A stretch of DNA of 6,448 nucleotides, taken from assembly GCA_016293365.1 (NCBI GenBank), contig JAEDEK010000107.1:1-6448 (forward strand), given 5' to 3'. The notes under the pieces are model-generated. The model made no database searches and was not told the origin of the DNA. It saw only the letters and a program-made list of their open reading frames with translations. Shown piece by piece: positions 1 to 5,801 of the stretch (position 1 is the stretch's first letter; every line of letters begins with the position of its first letter). The stretch is from Bulleidia sp. (GTDB lineage: Bacteria; Bacillota_I; Bacilli_A; Erysipelotrichales; Erysipelotrichaceae). The position numbers and the translations under genes are program-made.

Positions 1-125
1 TGTGAACCTGTAATTCAATCATTGAAACAAGAAAAAAGGATCTGCGCACCGACCAGAGTTTGTAGATCCCTGTTCACCAAAAACAGAATCATGTTGTTCA
101 TTTTTAAAGGAAATGTCAACCGGGT

Positions 126-146
126 CAGATCTCAGACTGATATCTG
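126..146. repeat. Imperfect inverted repeat in the leader of the glucosidase operon
   Basis: The arms CAGAT (126-130) and ATCTG (142-146) are rc partners. After one C/T mismatch (131/141), TC at 132-133 pairs with GA at 139-140 around the loop AGACT. The element lies about 80 bp before the first gene of the operon, so it could be an operator or an RNA hairpin. It does not resemble the RAT antiterminator sequences bound by BglG/LicT proteins, nor a recognisable cre site. Function is inferred from position and symmetry only. Confidence 0.3.
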
Positions 147-163
147 TATATGCTTTTTTCTTT

Positions 164-193
164 TTGCATAAGGAACAGATGTGATTGTATGGT
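164..193 (+). promoter_or_regulatory. Weak candidate promoter for the glucosidase-psuK-psuG operon
   Basis: TTGCAT (164-169) could act as a -35 box, with TATGGT (188-193) as a -10 box at 18-bp spacing; each matches the sigma-A consensus at four of six positions. TACGAT (193-198) is an alternative -10 but has no good -35. The TTGCAT also forms the 3' arm of a small inverted repeat, TATGC (149-153) and GCATA (166-170), around a pyrimidine-rich loop. No stronger promoter is visible in 1-218, so the real one could also lie outside the window. Confidence 0.25.
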
Positions 194-224
194 ACGATAG
201 TTAATAAAGAAGGAGATAATGAAA

Positions 225-1691
225 ATGACACAATATCAGTTCCCGAAAGGATTTCTGTGGGGTGGAGCCACAGCGGATTTCCAATATGAAGGTGGTTTTA
301 ATGAAGGCGGCAGAGGAACCTGCTCACAGGACTTTGTAACCGAAGGCAGTGTGGACCGCAAACGTCAGATCACCTTGAAGCTGGCAGATGGGTCCAGAGG
401 AACCGTCAACTGTCTTGAAACATTTCCGGAGGGGGCAGAGGCACAGATGTATGAGGATGCTTATTATCCGTCTCATCAGGCTGTAGACTTCTATCATCAT
501 TATAGGGAAGATATCGCTCTGCTTGCTGAGATGGGATTCAATGTATTCCGTTTTTCCATCTGCTGGTCAAGAATCTATCCAACCGGGGATGAGGAAACAC
601 CGAACCAGGAAGGTATTGATTTTTACAGTAACGTGATAGATGAATGCCTGAAGTACGGTATGGAACCGCTGATCACGATCTGTCATGATGAAATGCCGGA
701 CCACCTTGCCCGTACCTACGATGGATGGAACAGTCGTCATCTGATTGATGCCTACGTGAAATACTGCCGGACCCTGTTTGAAAACTATGGAACAAGAGTC
801 AGATACTGGTTGACATTCAATGAACTGAATGCAATTCACGGATATGCGAAAATCGGTGTGCATACAATGACACCACAGGTATACTATCAGGCACAGCATC
901 ATATGTTTGTGGCTTCCTCCAAAGCCATTGCCCTGGGACATGAAATGATGCCAGGCTCTATGTTTGGCGCAATGTATGCAATGAGTGAAATGTATCCTGC
1001 AACATGCAGATCAGAAGACGTTTTTGCATGTTACAGACAGAGAAGAGAAAGCCTGTTCTTTATTGATGTCATGGCACGCGGCAAATATCCGAACTATGCT
1101 CATGAGATTTTCGCAAGAAAAGGAGTGAATCTGAAAATTGAGGAAGGAGATCTGCAGCTGCTTGAAAAGTATCCGCTGGATTATGTATCCTTCTCATATT
1201 ACCGCAGTACAACAGTAACGGCAGATCACTTTACAACAATGGATCCGATGGGCATCATGGGTGGAGAGCAGAATCCATATCTGGAATCTACTCCATGGGG
1301 CTGGCCAATTGATCCGCTTGGCCTGCGTTATTGTCTGAATGAACTGTATGACCGGTACCAGAAACCGCTGTTTGTTGTGGAAAACGGACTTGGTGCCGTA
1401 GATGAAATCAGTGAAGATGGAAAGATTCATGATCCATACAGAGTGAAATATCTGGCAGATCATTTCCGTGCAATGGCAGATGCCATCAATATCGATCATG
1501 TTCCTTGCATCGGCTATACCATGTGGGCGCCGATCGATCTTGTATCTCTGCAGACAGGTGAAATGAAGAAGAGATATGGTTTTGTTTATGTCGATATGGA
1601 TGATCGTGGAAACGGAACTCTGAAGAGAATCAAAAAGGATTCCTTTGAATGGATGAAGGAAGTCATCGCAACAGGTGGCGGTAATCTGTGA
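225..1691 (+). CDS. 6-phospho-beta-glucosidase, glycoside hydrolase family 1
   Basis: This is a 488-aa GH1 enzyme, a normal length for the 6-phospho-beta-glucosidases (BglA/BglH type) that hydrolyse PTS-imported beta-glucosides in the cytoplasm to glucose 6-phosphate plus an aglycone. The N-terminal signature FPKGFLWGGATA is present. The acid/base glutamate is in TFNELN (E200) and the nucleophile in VVENGLG (E386). The C-terminal segment with S441, K449 and Y451 (SLQTGEMKKRYGF) matches the phosphate-binding motif that separates 6-phospho-glycosidases from plain beta-glucosidases. There is no signal peptide. An ATG at 219 is also in frame, but AAGGAG (210-215) is 3 nt from it and 9 nt from the ATG at 225, so 225 is preferred. 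No PTS permease is in the window. The gene is first in the apparent operon, 61 bp ahead of psuK. The family call is firm; glucoside versus galactoside preference and the aglycone are not determined. Confidence 0.93.
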   Translation: MTQYQFPKGFLWGGATADFQYEGGFNEGGRGTCSQDFVTEGSVDRKRQITLKLADGSRGTVNCLETFPEGAEAQMYEDAYYPSHQAVDFYHHYREDIALLAEMGFNVFRFSICWSRIYPTGDEETPNQEGIDFYSNVIDECLKYGMEPLITICHDEMPDHLARTYDGWNSRHLIDAYVKYCRTLFENYGTRVRYWLTFNELNAIHGYAKIGVHTMTPQVYYQAQHHMFVASSKAIALGHEMMPGSMFGAMYAMSEMYPATCRSEDVFACYRQRRESLFFIDVMARGKYPNYAHEIFARKGVNLKIEEGDLQLLEKYPLDYVSFSYYRSTTVTADHFTTMDPMGIMGGEQNPYLESTPWGWPIDPLGLRYCLNELYDRYQKPLFVVENGLGAVDEISEDGKIHDPYRVKYLADHFRAMADAINIDHVPCIGYTMWAPIDLVSLQTGEMKKRYGFVYVDMDDRGNGTLKRIKKDSFEWMKEVIATGGGNL

Positions 1692-1735
1692 AAATGACGA
1701 TTGTCTGAATCGAACAGACTGTGTTATTATTTCAC
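1688..1735 (+). other. Nested hairpin potential between the glucosidase gene and psuK
   Basis: GTGAAA (1688-1693, over the glucosidase stop codon) can pair with TTTCAC (1730-1735). Inside it, GTCTG (1703-1707) pairs with CAGAC (1715-1719) around a 7-nt loop. The outer stem ends just before the weak psuK ribosome binding site. There is no run of U residues that would make it a good intrinsic terminator, so it may adjust the ratio of the two products or mean nothing. Confidence 0.25.
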
Positions 1736-1752
1736 CGGAAAGAAGAAATCTT

Positions 1753-2694
1753 ATGAAATCAGTTTGTGTAATAGGTGGTGCCAACATCGATGTATGTGGT
1801 GCCAGTCTTGAACCGCTTCGTAATTTTGATTCCAATCCTGGAACAATTACTGTCAGCTATGGTGGCGTAGGCAGAAACATTGCTCAGATCTGTGCACTGT
1901 TACAGGAAAGAGTAAGGTTTGTAACATGTTTTTCATGTGACAGTTATGGTGAACTCATGAAAAAAGACTGCGAGATGCTTGGAATGGATACATCCTTATC
2001 AAAGGTAGTATCCGGTGTACCAAGTTCCATGTATGTTGCGATTCTTGATGAAGATCACGATATGCGGGTTGCAATGAGTGATATGCGTATCCTGCGTGAA
2101 ATGGATACGAAGATGCTGGAAAAGGTGATGTATGAGCTGGATGAGGATGATATGATCATCATTGATGCAAACCTTGATATGGAATCCATCCGGTATGTTC
2201 TGGATCATGCGCCATGTCCGGTGGCGGCGGATCCGGTCAGTGTATCAAAAGCGTCCCGTTTTACGGATCAGATTGAAAAAATATCCATTTTCAAGCCGAA
2301 CAGGTTTGAAGCAGAAGCCATGACCGGTATATCCATAAAGGATGAGGAAAGTGCTGTGGCGTGTCTGAAATGGTATCTGAACAGAGGTGTCAGAGAAGTT
2401 ATGATCTCACTGGCAGATCAGGGAGTACTTCTTGGGACAGAAGACATGTGTCTGTGGATGAAACATCGCACAATCCATCTGGACAATGCGACAGGTGGAG
2501 GAGATACCATGCTTGGGGCATATGTTACCCGCAGACTTCATGGCATCTATCCATCACAGGCACTTTCCTTTGCGGTAACAGCAGCAGTTGATACAATTGA
2601 AAAGGACAGTTTCAGAAGAAGGAGTCTGGAACCGGAAGCGATCGCAGAACAGATCGAATCAATGAATATAAAGGAGAAAATATTATGCATGTAA
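1753..2694 (+). CDS. psuK: Pseudouridine kinase, PfkB family
   Basis: This 313-aa PfkB-family sugar kinase is predicted to phosphorylate pseudouridine at the 5' position with ATP, the first step of pseudouridine breakdown. The N-terminus (IGGANIDVCG, then DSNPG and GGVGRNIAQ at residues 26-45) closely resembles the start of E. coli PsuK. KPNRFEAEAMTGI (181-193) is the PfkB 'KPN..E' segment, and TGGGD (247-251) is the C-terminal PfkB signature with D251 as the expected catalytic base. The frame is open upstream to 1675, inside the glucosidase gene. The ATG at 1753 is preferred because family homology begins there and GGAAAGAAG (1737-1745) gives a weak ribosome binding site 7 nt away. The stop overlaps the psuG start by 10 bp. 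Adjacency to psuG separates this call from ribokinase, fructokinase or adenosine kinase. Confidence 0.9.
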   Translation: MKSVCVIGGANIDVCGASLEPLRNFDSNPGTITVSYGGVGRNIAQICALLQERVRFVTCFSCDSYGELMKKDCEMLGMDTSLSKVVSGVPSSMYVAILDEDHDMRVAMSDMRILREMDTKMLEKVMYELDEDDMIIIDANLDMESIRYVLDHAPCPVAADPVSVSKASRFTDQIEKISIFKPNRFEAEAMTGISIKDEESAVACLKWYLNRGVREVMISLADQGVLLGTEDMCLWMKHRTIHLDNATGGGDTMLGAYVTRRLHGIYPSQALSFAVTAAVDTIEKDSFRRRSLEPEAIAEQIESMNIKEKILCM

Positions 2695-3599
2695 GAGTCT
2701 CTGAAGAAGTGGCACAGGCACTGCAGGAAGGCAGACCTGTTGTCGCACTGGAATCAACAATTATTTCACATGGCATGCCATATCCACAGAATGTGGAAAC
2801 AGCATTGAAAGTGGAAGAAATCGTACGAAGTAATGGTGGTGTACCGGCAACAGTGGGCATCGTGGATGGTGTCGGTGTTGTTGGTCTGAGCCGGGAAGAA
2901 ATCGAAGAAATGGGTAAAAGAGGCCATTCCATTCCAAAAGTTTCCCGTCGTGATCTTCCTGTCATCTTTGCGGAAAAATCATGGGGTGCTACAACAGTAG
3001 CCACAACCATGATTCTGGCAGCGGATGCCGGTGTGGAATTTTTCGTAACAGGTGGTATCGGTGGTGTACATCGTGGTGCAGAATCCACATTCGATATTTC
3101 TGCGGACCTGGAAGAACTGGGAAGAACCAATGTTACCGTTATCTGTGCCGGCGCAAAGGCAATTCTGGATCTGCCCAAAACACTGGAAGTTCTGGAAACA
3201 AAAGGCGTTCCGGTTCTTGGTTTTCAGACGGATGAACTGCCTGCCTTCTATACACGCACAAGTGGCCTGAAGGTGGATTACTGCATCAAGGACTACCGCG
3301 ATGCTGCTCAAATCGTCAAAGCCAAGCGTGATTTCCATCTCGATGGCGGTGTACTGATCACCAATCCGATCCCAGAAGAATATTCCTATGATCCAACTGA
3401 AATCAACCGTGTCATTGAAGAAGCAATTGTTGAAATGAACAGTAAGGGAATCAAAGGCAAGGAATGCACACCATTCCTGCTGGCAAGAATTGCCGAAATG
3501 ACAGGCGGCAGATCACTTGAGGCGAATATTCAGCTTGTCTTCAACAATGCTGCAGTGGGAACAAGGATTGCCTGTGAATACGCAGAACTCAACCGATAA
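2685..3599 (+). CDS. psuG: Pseudouridine-5'-phosphate glycosidase
   Basis: The 304-aa product belongs to the PsuG/indigoidine synthase A-like family. It reversibly splits the C1'-C5 bond of pseudouridine 5'-phosphate into uracil and ribose 5-phosphate. The sequence aligns nearly without gaps to E. coli PsuG from VVALESTIISHGMP onward. With a shift of 8 residues the known active-site residues are all kept: E23 (E31 in E. coli), K85 (K93), D141 (D149), K158 (K166, which forms the Schiff base with the sugar, in CAGAKAILD) and N281 (N289). The Mn-site region TFDISADL is intact. AAGGAG (2671-2676) lies 8 nt before the ATG and inside psuK, so the pair is probably translationally coupled. The enzyme is cytoplasmic. 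There is no sign of truncation, and this is the most secure functional call in the operon. Confidence 0.96.
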   Translation: MHVRVSEEVAQALQEGRPVVALESTIISHGMPYPQNVETALKVEEIVRSNGGVPATVGIVDGVGVVGLSREEIEEMGKRGHSIPKVSRRDLPVIFAEKSWGATTVATTMILAADAGVEFFVTGGIGGVHRGAESTFDISADLEELGRTNVTVICAGAKAILDLPKTLEVLETKGVPVLGFQTDELPAFYTRTSGLKVDYCIKDYRDAAQIVKAKRDFHLDGGVLITNPIPEEYSYDPTEINRVIEEAIVEMNSKGIKGKECTPFLLARIAEMTGGRSLEANIQLVFNNAAVGTRIACEYAELNR

Positions 3600-4407
3600 T
3601 CAGATAGTCACAATATCAGATCCGGTTACAAAAACGGAGCTGATCCGTGCATTGCAGAAAGTCGGTGTTACAAAAAATCAGATTATTGAAGTGCATTCCA
3701 GCCTCAGTGCATTCAGTTATGTGATTGGTGGAGCCAGAACAGTTGTTGATGCTCTGATGGAAGCGGTTGGTGAAGAAGGAACGATTCTGATGCCGTTCCA
3801 GTCTTCCGGTAATACAGAGCCAAGTGACTGGTGTAATCCTGCAATCGTTCCGGAACTGTATTCGGAAATCCGCAGTTCCATCCCTTCCTATCATCCTTTA
3901 ACAAGCGATATCCATGGTATGGGGGCAATCGTTGAAAACTTTGTACATCGACCTGGTGTCCAGTTTTCAGGTCATCCGAATGTTTCCTATGCTGCCTGGG
4001 GACGCTATGCAAGACTGCTTTGTAACAGACAGTCCACACATTTTCCTCTTGCGGAAGAATCTCCAACCGCAAGACTGTATGAGCTGAAGGGGAAAGTCCT
4101 TCTGCTTGGAACAGACTTTTCCAAAGTGACATGCATGCATCTTGCGGAATACAGATGTGATGCAAGACCGATTCAGATCTGTGGAGCATGTGTGGAAGGG
4201 GAAAACGGACCGGAATGGAAGAAATACCTTGATCTTGAGATCGACAGCGACGATTTTGTGAAGATCCGTCCGGTCATGATAAGAAAAAACATGATCCGTG
4301 AGACCATGCTTTCCGGTTGTCATATTCAGTTTTTCTCTGCCAATGATGCAGTTGATATTGCAACACGTTATTTTGAAAAATCAGGAATTTACGATCTGTA
4401 TCGTTAA
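3574..4407 (+). CDS. AAC(3)/YokD-family CoA-dependent N-acetyltransferase
   Basis: The 277-aa product matches the Antibiotic_NAT fold (aminoglycoside 3-N-acetyltransferase family) and most resembles chromosomal YokD-type proteins (about 270 aa). Family landmarks are visible: EVHSSLSAF (H41), GGARTVVDALMEAVGEEGTILMP (53-74), GMGAIVENF (115-123), HPNVSYAAWG (134-143), a SP..RLYEL.GKVLLLG block (163-179) and HLAEY (H189, E192). The frame is open back to 3517. GTG 3574 is favoured because AAGGA (3563-3567) lies 6 nt before it and homology starts about 20 residues in; ATG 3547 and TTG 3568 are alternatives. The gene overlaps psuG by 26 bp, which implies coupled translation and a shared role. Members act on aminoglycosides or on unrelated amines (FrbF acylates an intermediate in FR-900098 synthesis), so resistance should not be assumed. 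The substrate is unknown. Confidence 0.85.
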   Translation: MNTQNSTDNQIVTISDPVTKTELIRALQKVGVTKNQIIEVHSSLSAFSYVIGGARTVVDALMEAVGEEGTILMPFQSSGNTEPSDWCNPAIVPELYSEIRSSIPSYHPLTSDIHGMGAIVENFVHRPGVQFSGHPNVSYAAWGRYARLLCNRQSTHFPLAEESPTARLYELKGKVLLLGTDFSKVTCMHLAEYRCDARPIQICGACVEGENGPEWKKYLDLEIDSDDFVKIRPVMIRKNMIRETMLSGCHIQFFSANDAVDIATRYFEKSGIYDLYR

Positions 4408-4868
4408 TCCATATGCCAGTTGTGCTGGAGGTATGCAGAAGCAATGTCATCTGCTGCCTTCAGCATTTCTTTTTCAAAGTCATCATCAAAGCGGGATGCA
4501 ACTGGAGAGTCCAGATCAATTTCCATGACCATTTCACCATTTACGATGACTGGCACACAAAGTTCAGATCGGCTTGCGGAATCGCATGCAATGTGATCTT
4601 TTACTGCAAGTACATCATCAATTCTCTGCACTGCCTTTTCCCGATAACATCTGCCGCAGACCCCCTTGGTAAAAGGAATCGGAGTGCATGCAGGTTTTCC
4701 CTGGAATGGTCCTACGATCAGCTGTCCTCCTTTGACAAAGTAGAATCCGGCCCAGTTTAGATCTGAATATCCGTAATAGATAACGGAACTGATATTCGCA
4801 AGAGATGCGATCATGTCAGGGTCACTCAGAAATCCCTGAATCTGTTGATTGATTACCGTATTTTTCAT
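4404..4868 (-). CDS. msrC: Free methionine-(R)-sulfoxide reductase, GAF domain (fRMsr)
   Basis: The 154-aa protein is a single GAF domain of the fRMsr family, which reduces free methionine-(R)-sulfoxide to methionine using thioredoxin-type reductant in the cytoplasm. The diagnostic core is present: NWAGFYFV, then GPFQGKPAC (C61), GVCG (C71) and HIACDSASRSE (C95). The spacing of 10 and 24 residues is the same as for C84, C94 and C118 of the E. coli enzyme, so the redox-active cysteines are all conserved. IDLDSP near residue 117 is also typical. ATG at 4868 is the only sensible start, since a stop codon lies 12 nt upstream in frame. A Shine-Dalgarno-like AAGGA (complement of 4888-4892) is 19 nt away, unusually far. 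The gene diverges from thiT and converges on the acetyltransferase gene, sharing a stop-codon TTAA with it. It is probably expressed alone. Confidence 0.92.
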   Translation of the reverse strand: MKNTVINQQIQGFLSDPDMIASLANISSVIYYGYSDLNWAGFYFVKGGQLIVGPFQGKPACTPIPFTKGVCGRCYREKAVQRIDDVLAVKDHIACDSASRSELCVPVIVNGEMVMEIDLDSPVASRFDDDFEKEMLKAADDIASAYLQHNWHMD

Positions 4869-4873
4869 GAAAC

Positions 4874-4885
4874 AATGATATCATT
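4874..4885. repeat. 12-bp perfect palindrome between msrC and thiT
   Basis: AATGATATCATT is perfectly self-complementary. It lies 6 nt upstream of the msrC start codon, within its untranslated leader or promoter, and upstream of the thiT promoter. Its position suits a dimeric repressor binding site, but no regulator is linked to it and it could be chance in A+T-rich DNA. Confidence 0.3.
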
Positions 4886-4886
4886 A

Positions 4887-4914
4887 TTCCTTTATGAATG
4901 AAATGTGTTATAAT
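4887..4914 (+). promoter_or_regulatory. Extended -10 promoter for the TPP riboswitch and thiT
   Basis: TATAAT (4909-4914) is a perfect -10 box, preceded by TG one base upstream (4906-4907), which makes an extended -10. The -35 position is weak: TTCCTT at 4887-4892 with 16-bp spacing. An extended -10 commonly makes up for a poor -35. Transcription would begin near 4921, just before the aptamer P1 stem at 4924, which fits a full riboswitch leader of about 128 nt. Confidence 0.7.
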
Positions 4915-4923
4915 TGAAAACCG

Positions 4924-4998
4924 TGAACAGGGGTGCACGTTATGTGCTGAGACATACCCTTATCACCTGATCTAGTTCGTACTAGCGTAGGGAGTTCA
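4924..4998 (+). promoter_or_regulatory. TPP riboswitch aptamer (THI element)
   Basis: All conserved parts of the thiamine pyrophosphate aptamer are visible. P1 is TGAAC (4924-4928) with GTTCA (4994-4998). P2 is GGGT (4931-4934) with ACCC (4956-4959). P3 is GCAC (4935-4938) with GTGC (4944-4947), with a short 5-nt loop. The pyrimidine-sensing CTGAGA is at 4947-4952. ACCTGATCT (4965-4973) and GCGTAGGGA (4985-4993) form the J2/4-P4 and pyrophosphate side, and P5 is CTAGT (4972-4976) with ACTAG (4981-4985) around a 4-nt loop. The aptamer ends 51 nt before the thiT start codon. It binds TPP in the nascent or completed mRNA and should reduce thiT expression when thiamine is plentiful. Confidence 0.96.
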
Positions 4999-5042
4999 GA
5001 TGTTTTTCGAACTGACCTGCGCCTTCAAAAAATGGAGGTGTA
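4985..5042 (+). promoter_or_regulatory. Translational expression platform of the TPP riboswitch
   Basis: Two exclusive structures can be drawn. The sequestor pairs 5018-5026 with 5034-5042 (nine pairs, three of them G-U, 7-nt A-rich loop) and buries the Shine-Dalgarno GGAGG (5034-5038). The antisequestor pairs GCGTAGG (4985-4991), part of the conserved aptamer core, with CCTGCGC (5016-5022, one G-U pair), and stacks a second stem, AGTTC (4993-4997) with GAACT (5009-5013). It uses up the aptamer's P1 and core and the 5' arm of the sequestor, so ligand-free RNA would leave the site open. The sequestor has no U tract, which favours control of translation over termination, as in E. coli thiM. Base pairs were drawn by eye; energies were not computed. 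Confidence 0.75.
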
Positions 5043-5048
5043 TTTTTT

Positions 5049-5756
5049 ATGAAGAATGACAAGATCAAAACTATGGTATACCTGGCAATGTATGTAGCCA
5101 TGTATGTCGTACTGAAATGGTGCGGTAATCTGATTCCATTTCTCAACATGCCTAACGGCGGTTCCATTGAACTGGAGCTGGTTGCTGTAGTGTTGGCATC
5201 CTATCATCTTGGATGGAAATACGGCATTGTAACTGCACTGCTATCATGGATTATTACATGGATTCTCGGCTTTGAAATGTGGATCATGACCCCGATGCAG
5301 ACAGTGCTTGATTATGTGGCACCATTAGTTGTCATTGGTCTGGTACAGGCATTATGGCCATTCCGCAGAACATCAAAACCACTTGGTATGGCAGTATGTG
5401 CACTGATTGCGGTCTGTGGATTCCTTGGTATCATCAAAAGCTGGAATGGTGGTATGCTGACATGGGTGATCGCCGGAGTTGTGGCAGCAGCGGTTGGAGG
5501 TATCTCCTGGTACTTCTTTGATCGTAATGAAGCAAGATTCGGTATTGTGATCGGCATGCTTCTGAAGTATGTATCTCAGGTACTTTCCGGTGTATTCTTC
5601 TGGTTCCCTGAAGGAACTGCAGCAGGAAGCTGGCCTGCATGGACATATTCTCTGTCCTATAACCTGTGGTACAACATGGTTACGCTGATTGTACTTGCAG
5701 TTGTTATCCCGCTACTGATTGACAGACTGTCAAAGATTGTTACATTCAAAGACTGA
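5049..5756 (+). CDS. thiT: Thiamine transporter ThiT, substrate-binding S component of an ECF transporter
   Basis: The 235-aa hydrophobic membrane protein carries the ThiT hallmarks: MPNGGSIELELV (34-45), YHLGWKYGI (52-60), MQTVLDYVAPL (83-93) and, near the C-terminus, LKYVSQVLSGVFFW (172-185) followed by WTYSLSYN (198-205). It would capture thiamine and work with a shared EcfA/A'/T module encoded elsewhere. GGAGG (5034-5038) is 10 nt before the ATG, and the gene sits directly behind a TPP riboswitch, which independently supports the substrate. Classic ThiT proteins have about 180-200 residues and six helices. This one has extra hydrophobic sequence at about 112-156, probably two more helices. 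By eye against Lactococcus ThiT, the glutamate 84 position is D88 and histidine 125 is Q176, while the ligand-site tryptophan (W185), tyrosine (Y200) and asparagine (N205) remain. A rho-independent terminator follows at once. Confidence 0.93.
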   Translation: MKNDKIKTMVYLAMYVAMYVVLKWCGNLIPFLNMPNGGSIELELVAVVLASYHLGWKYGIVTALLSWIITWILGFEMWIMTPMQTVLDYVAPLVVIGLVQALWPFRRTSKPLGMAVCALIAVCGFLGIIKSWNGGMLTWVIAGVVAAAVGGISWYFFDRNEARFGIVIGMLLKYVSQVLSGVFFWFPEGTAAGSWPAWTYSLSYNLWYNMVTLIVLAVVIPLLIDRLSKIVTFKD

Positions 5757-5765
5757 TGATTGTGG

Positions 5766-5801
5766 GCTTCCTTCAAATGTGAAGGAAGCTTTCATTGTTT
5801 T
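5766..5801 (+). terminator. Intrinsic terminator of thiT
   Basis: GCTTCCTTC (5766-5774) pairs perfectly with GAAGGAAGC (5781-5789) around the 6-nt loop AAATGT, followed by a U-rich tail (TTTCATTGTTTT). It begins 9 nt after the thiT stop. The tail also supplies the -35 region of the next promoter. Confidence 0.92.

Noticed and set aside
86..119. A perfect TTGACA on the minus strand (complement of 114-119) as the promoter of a small RNA ending at the hairpin near 38-69
   Set aside because: No acceptable -10 box lies at 16-18 bp; the best, CATGAT, is 20 bp away. The RNA would be only about 50 nt, nearly all of it the hairpin.
19..231. A 70-codon open frame on the minus strand upstream of the glucosidase gene
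   Set aside because: It starts inside the glucosidase coding region, has no convincing ribosome binding site or recognisable motif, and reads through A+T-rich inverted repeats.
1675..1752. N-terminal extension of PsuK by 26 residues
   Set aside because: The extension overlaps the end of the glucosidase gene, has no resemblance to PfkB kinases, and the family N-terminus starts exactly at ATG 1753.
2612..3178. A 188-codon antisense frame across psuG
   Set aside because: It is low-complexity Ser/Thr/Pro-rich sequence, as expected from reading the complement of a well conserved gene; every key PsuG residue is intact on the plus strand.
3517..3573. An upstream TTG start for the acetyltransferase gene
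   Set aside because: It would deepen the overlap with psuG to 83 bp without a ribosome binding site, and homology to the family begins only after the GTG at 3574.
3574..4407. Calling the acetyltransferase a clinical aminoglycoside resistance gene
   Set aside because: The sequence looks like the chromosomal YokD branch, lies in a metabolic operon and has no mobile element nearby; the fold alone does not show the substrate.
5018..5042. The hairpin before thiT as a transcription terminator
   Set aside because: It has three G-U pairs and only UAUUUUUU followed by the start codon downstream; it covers the Shine-Dalgarno itself, so control of translation is the better explanation.
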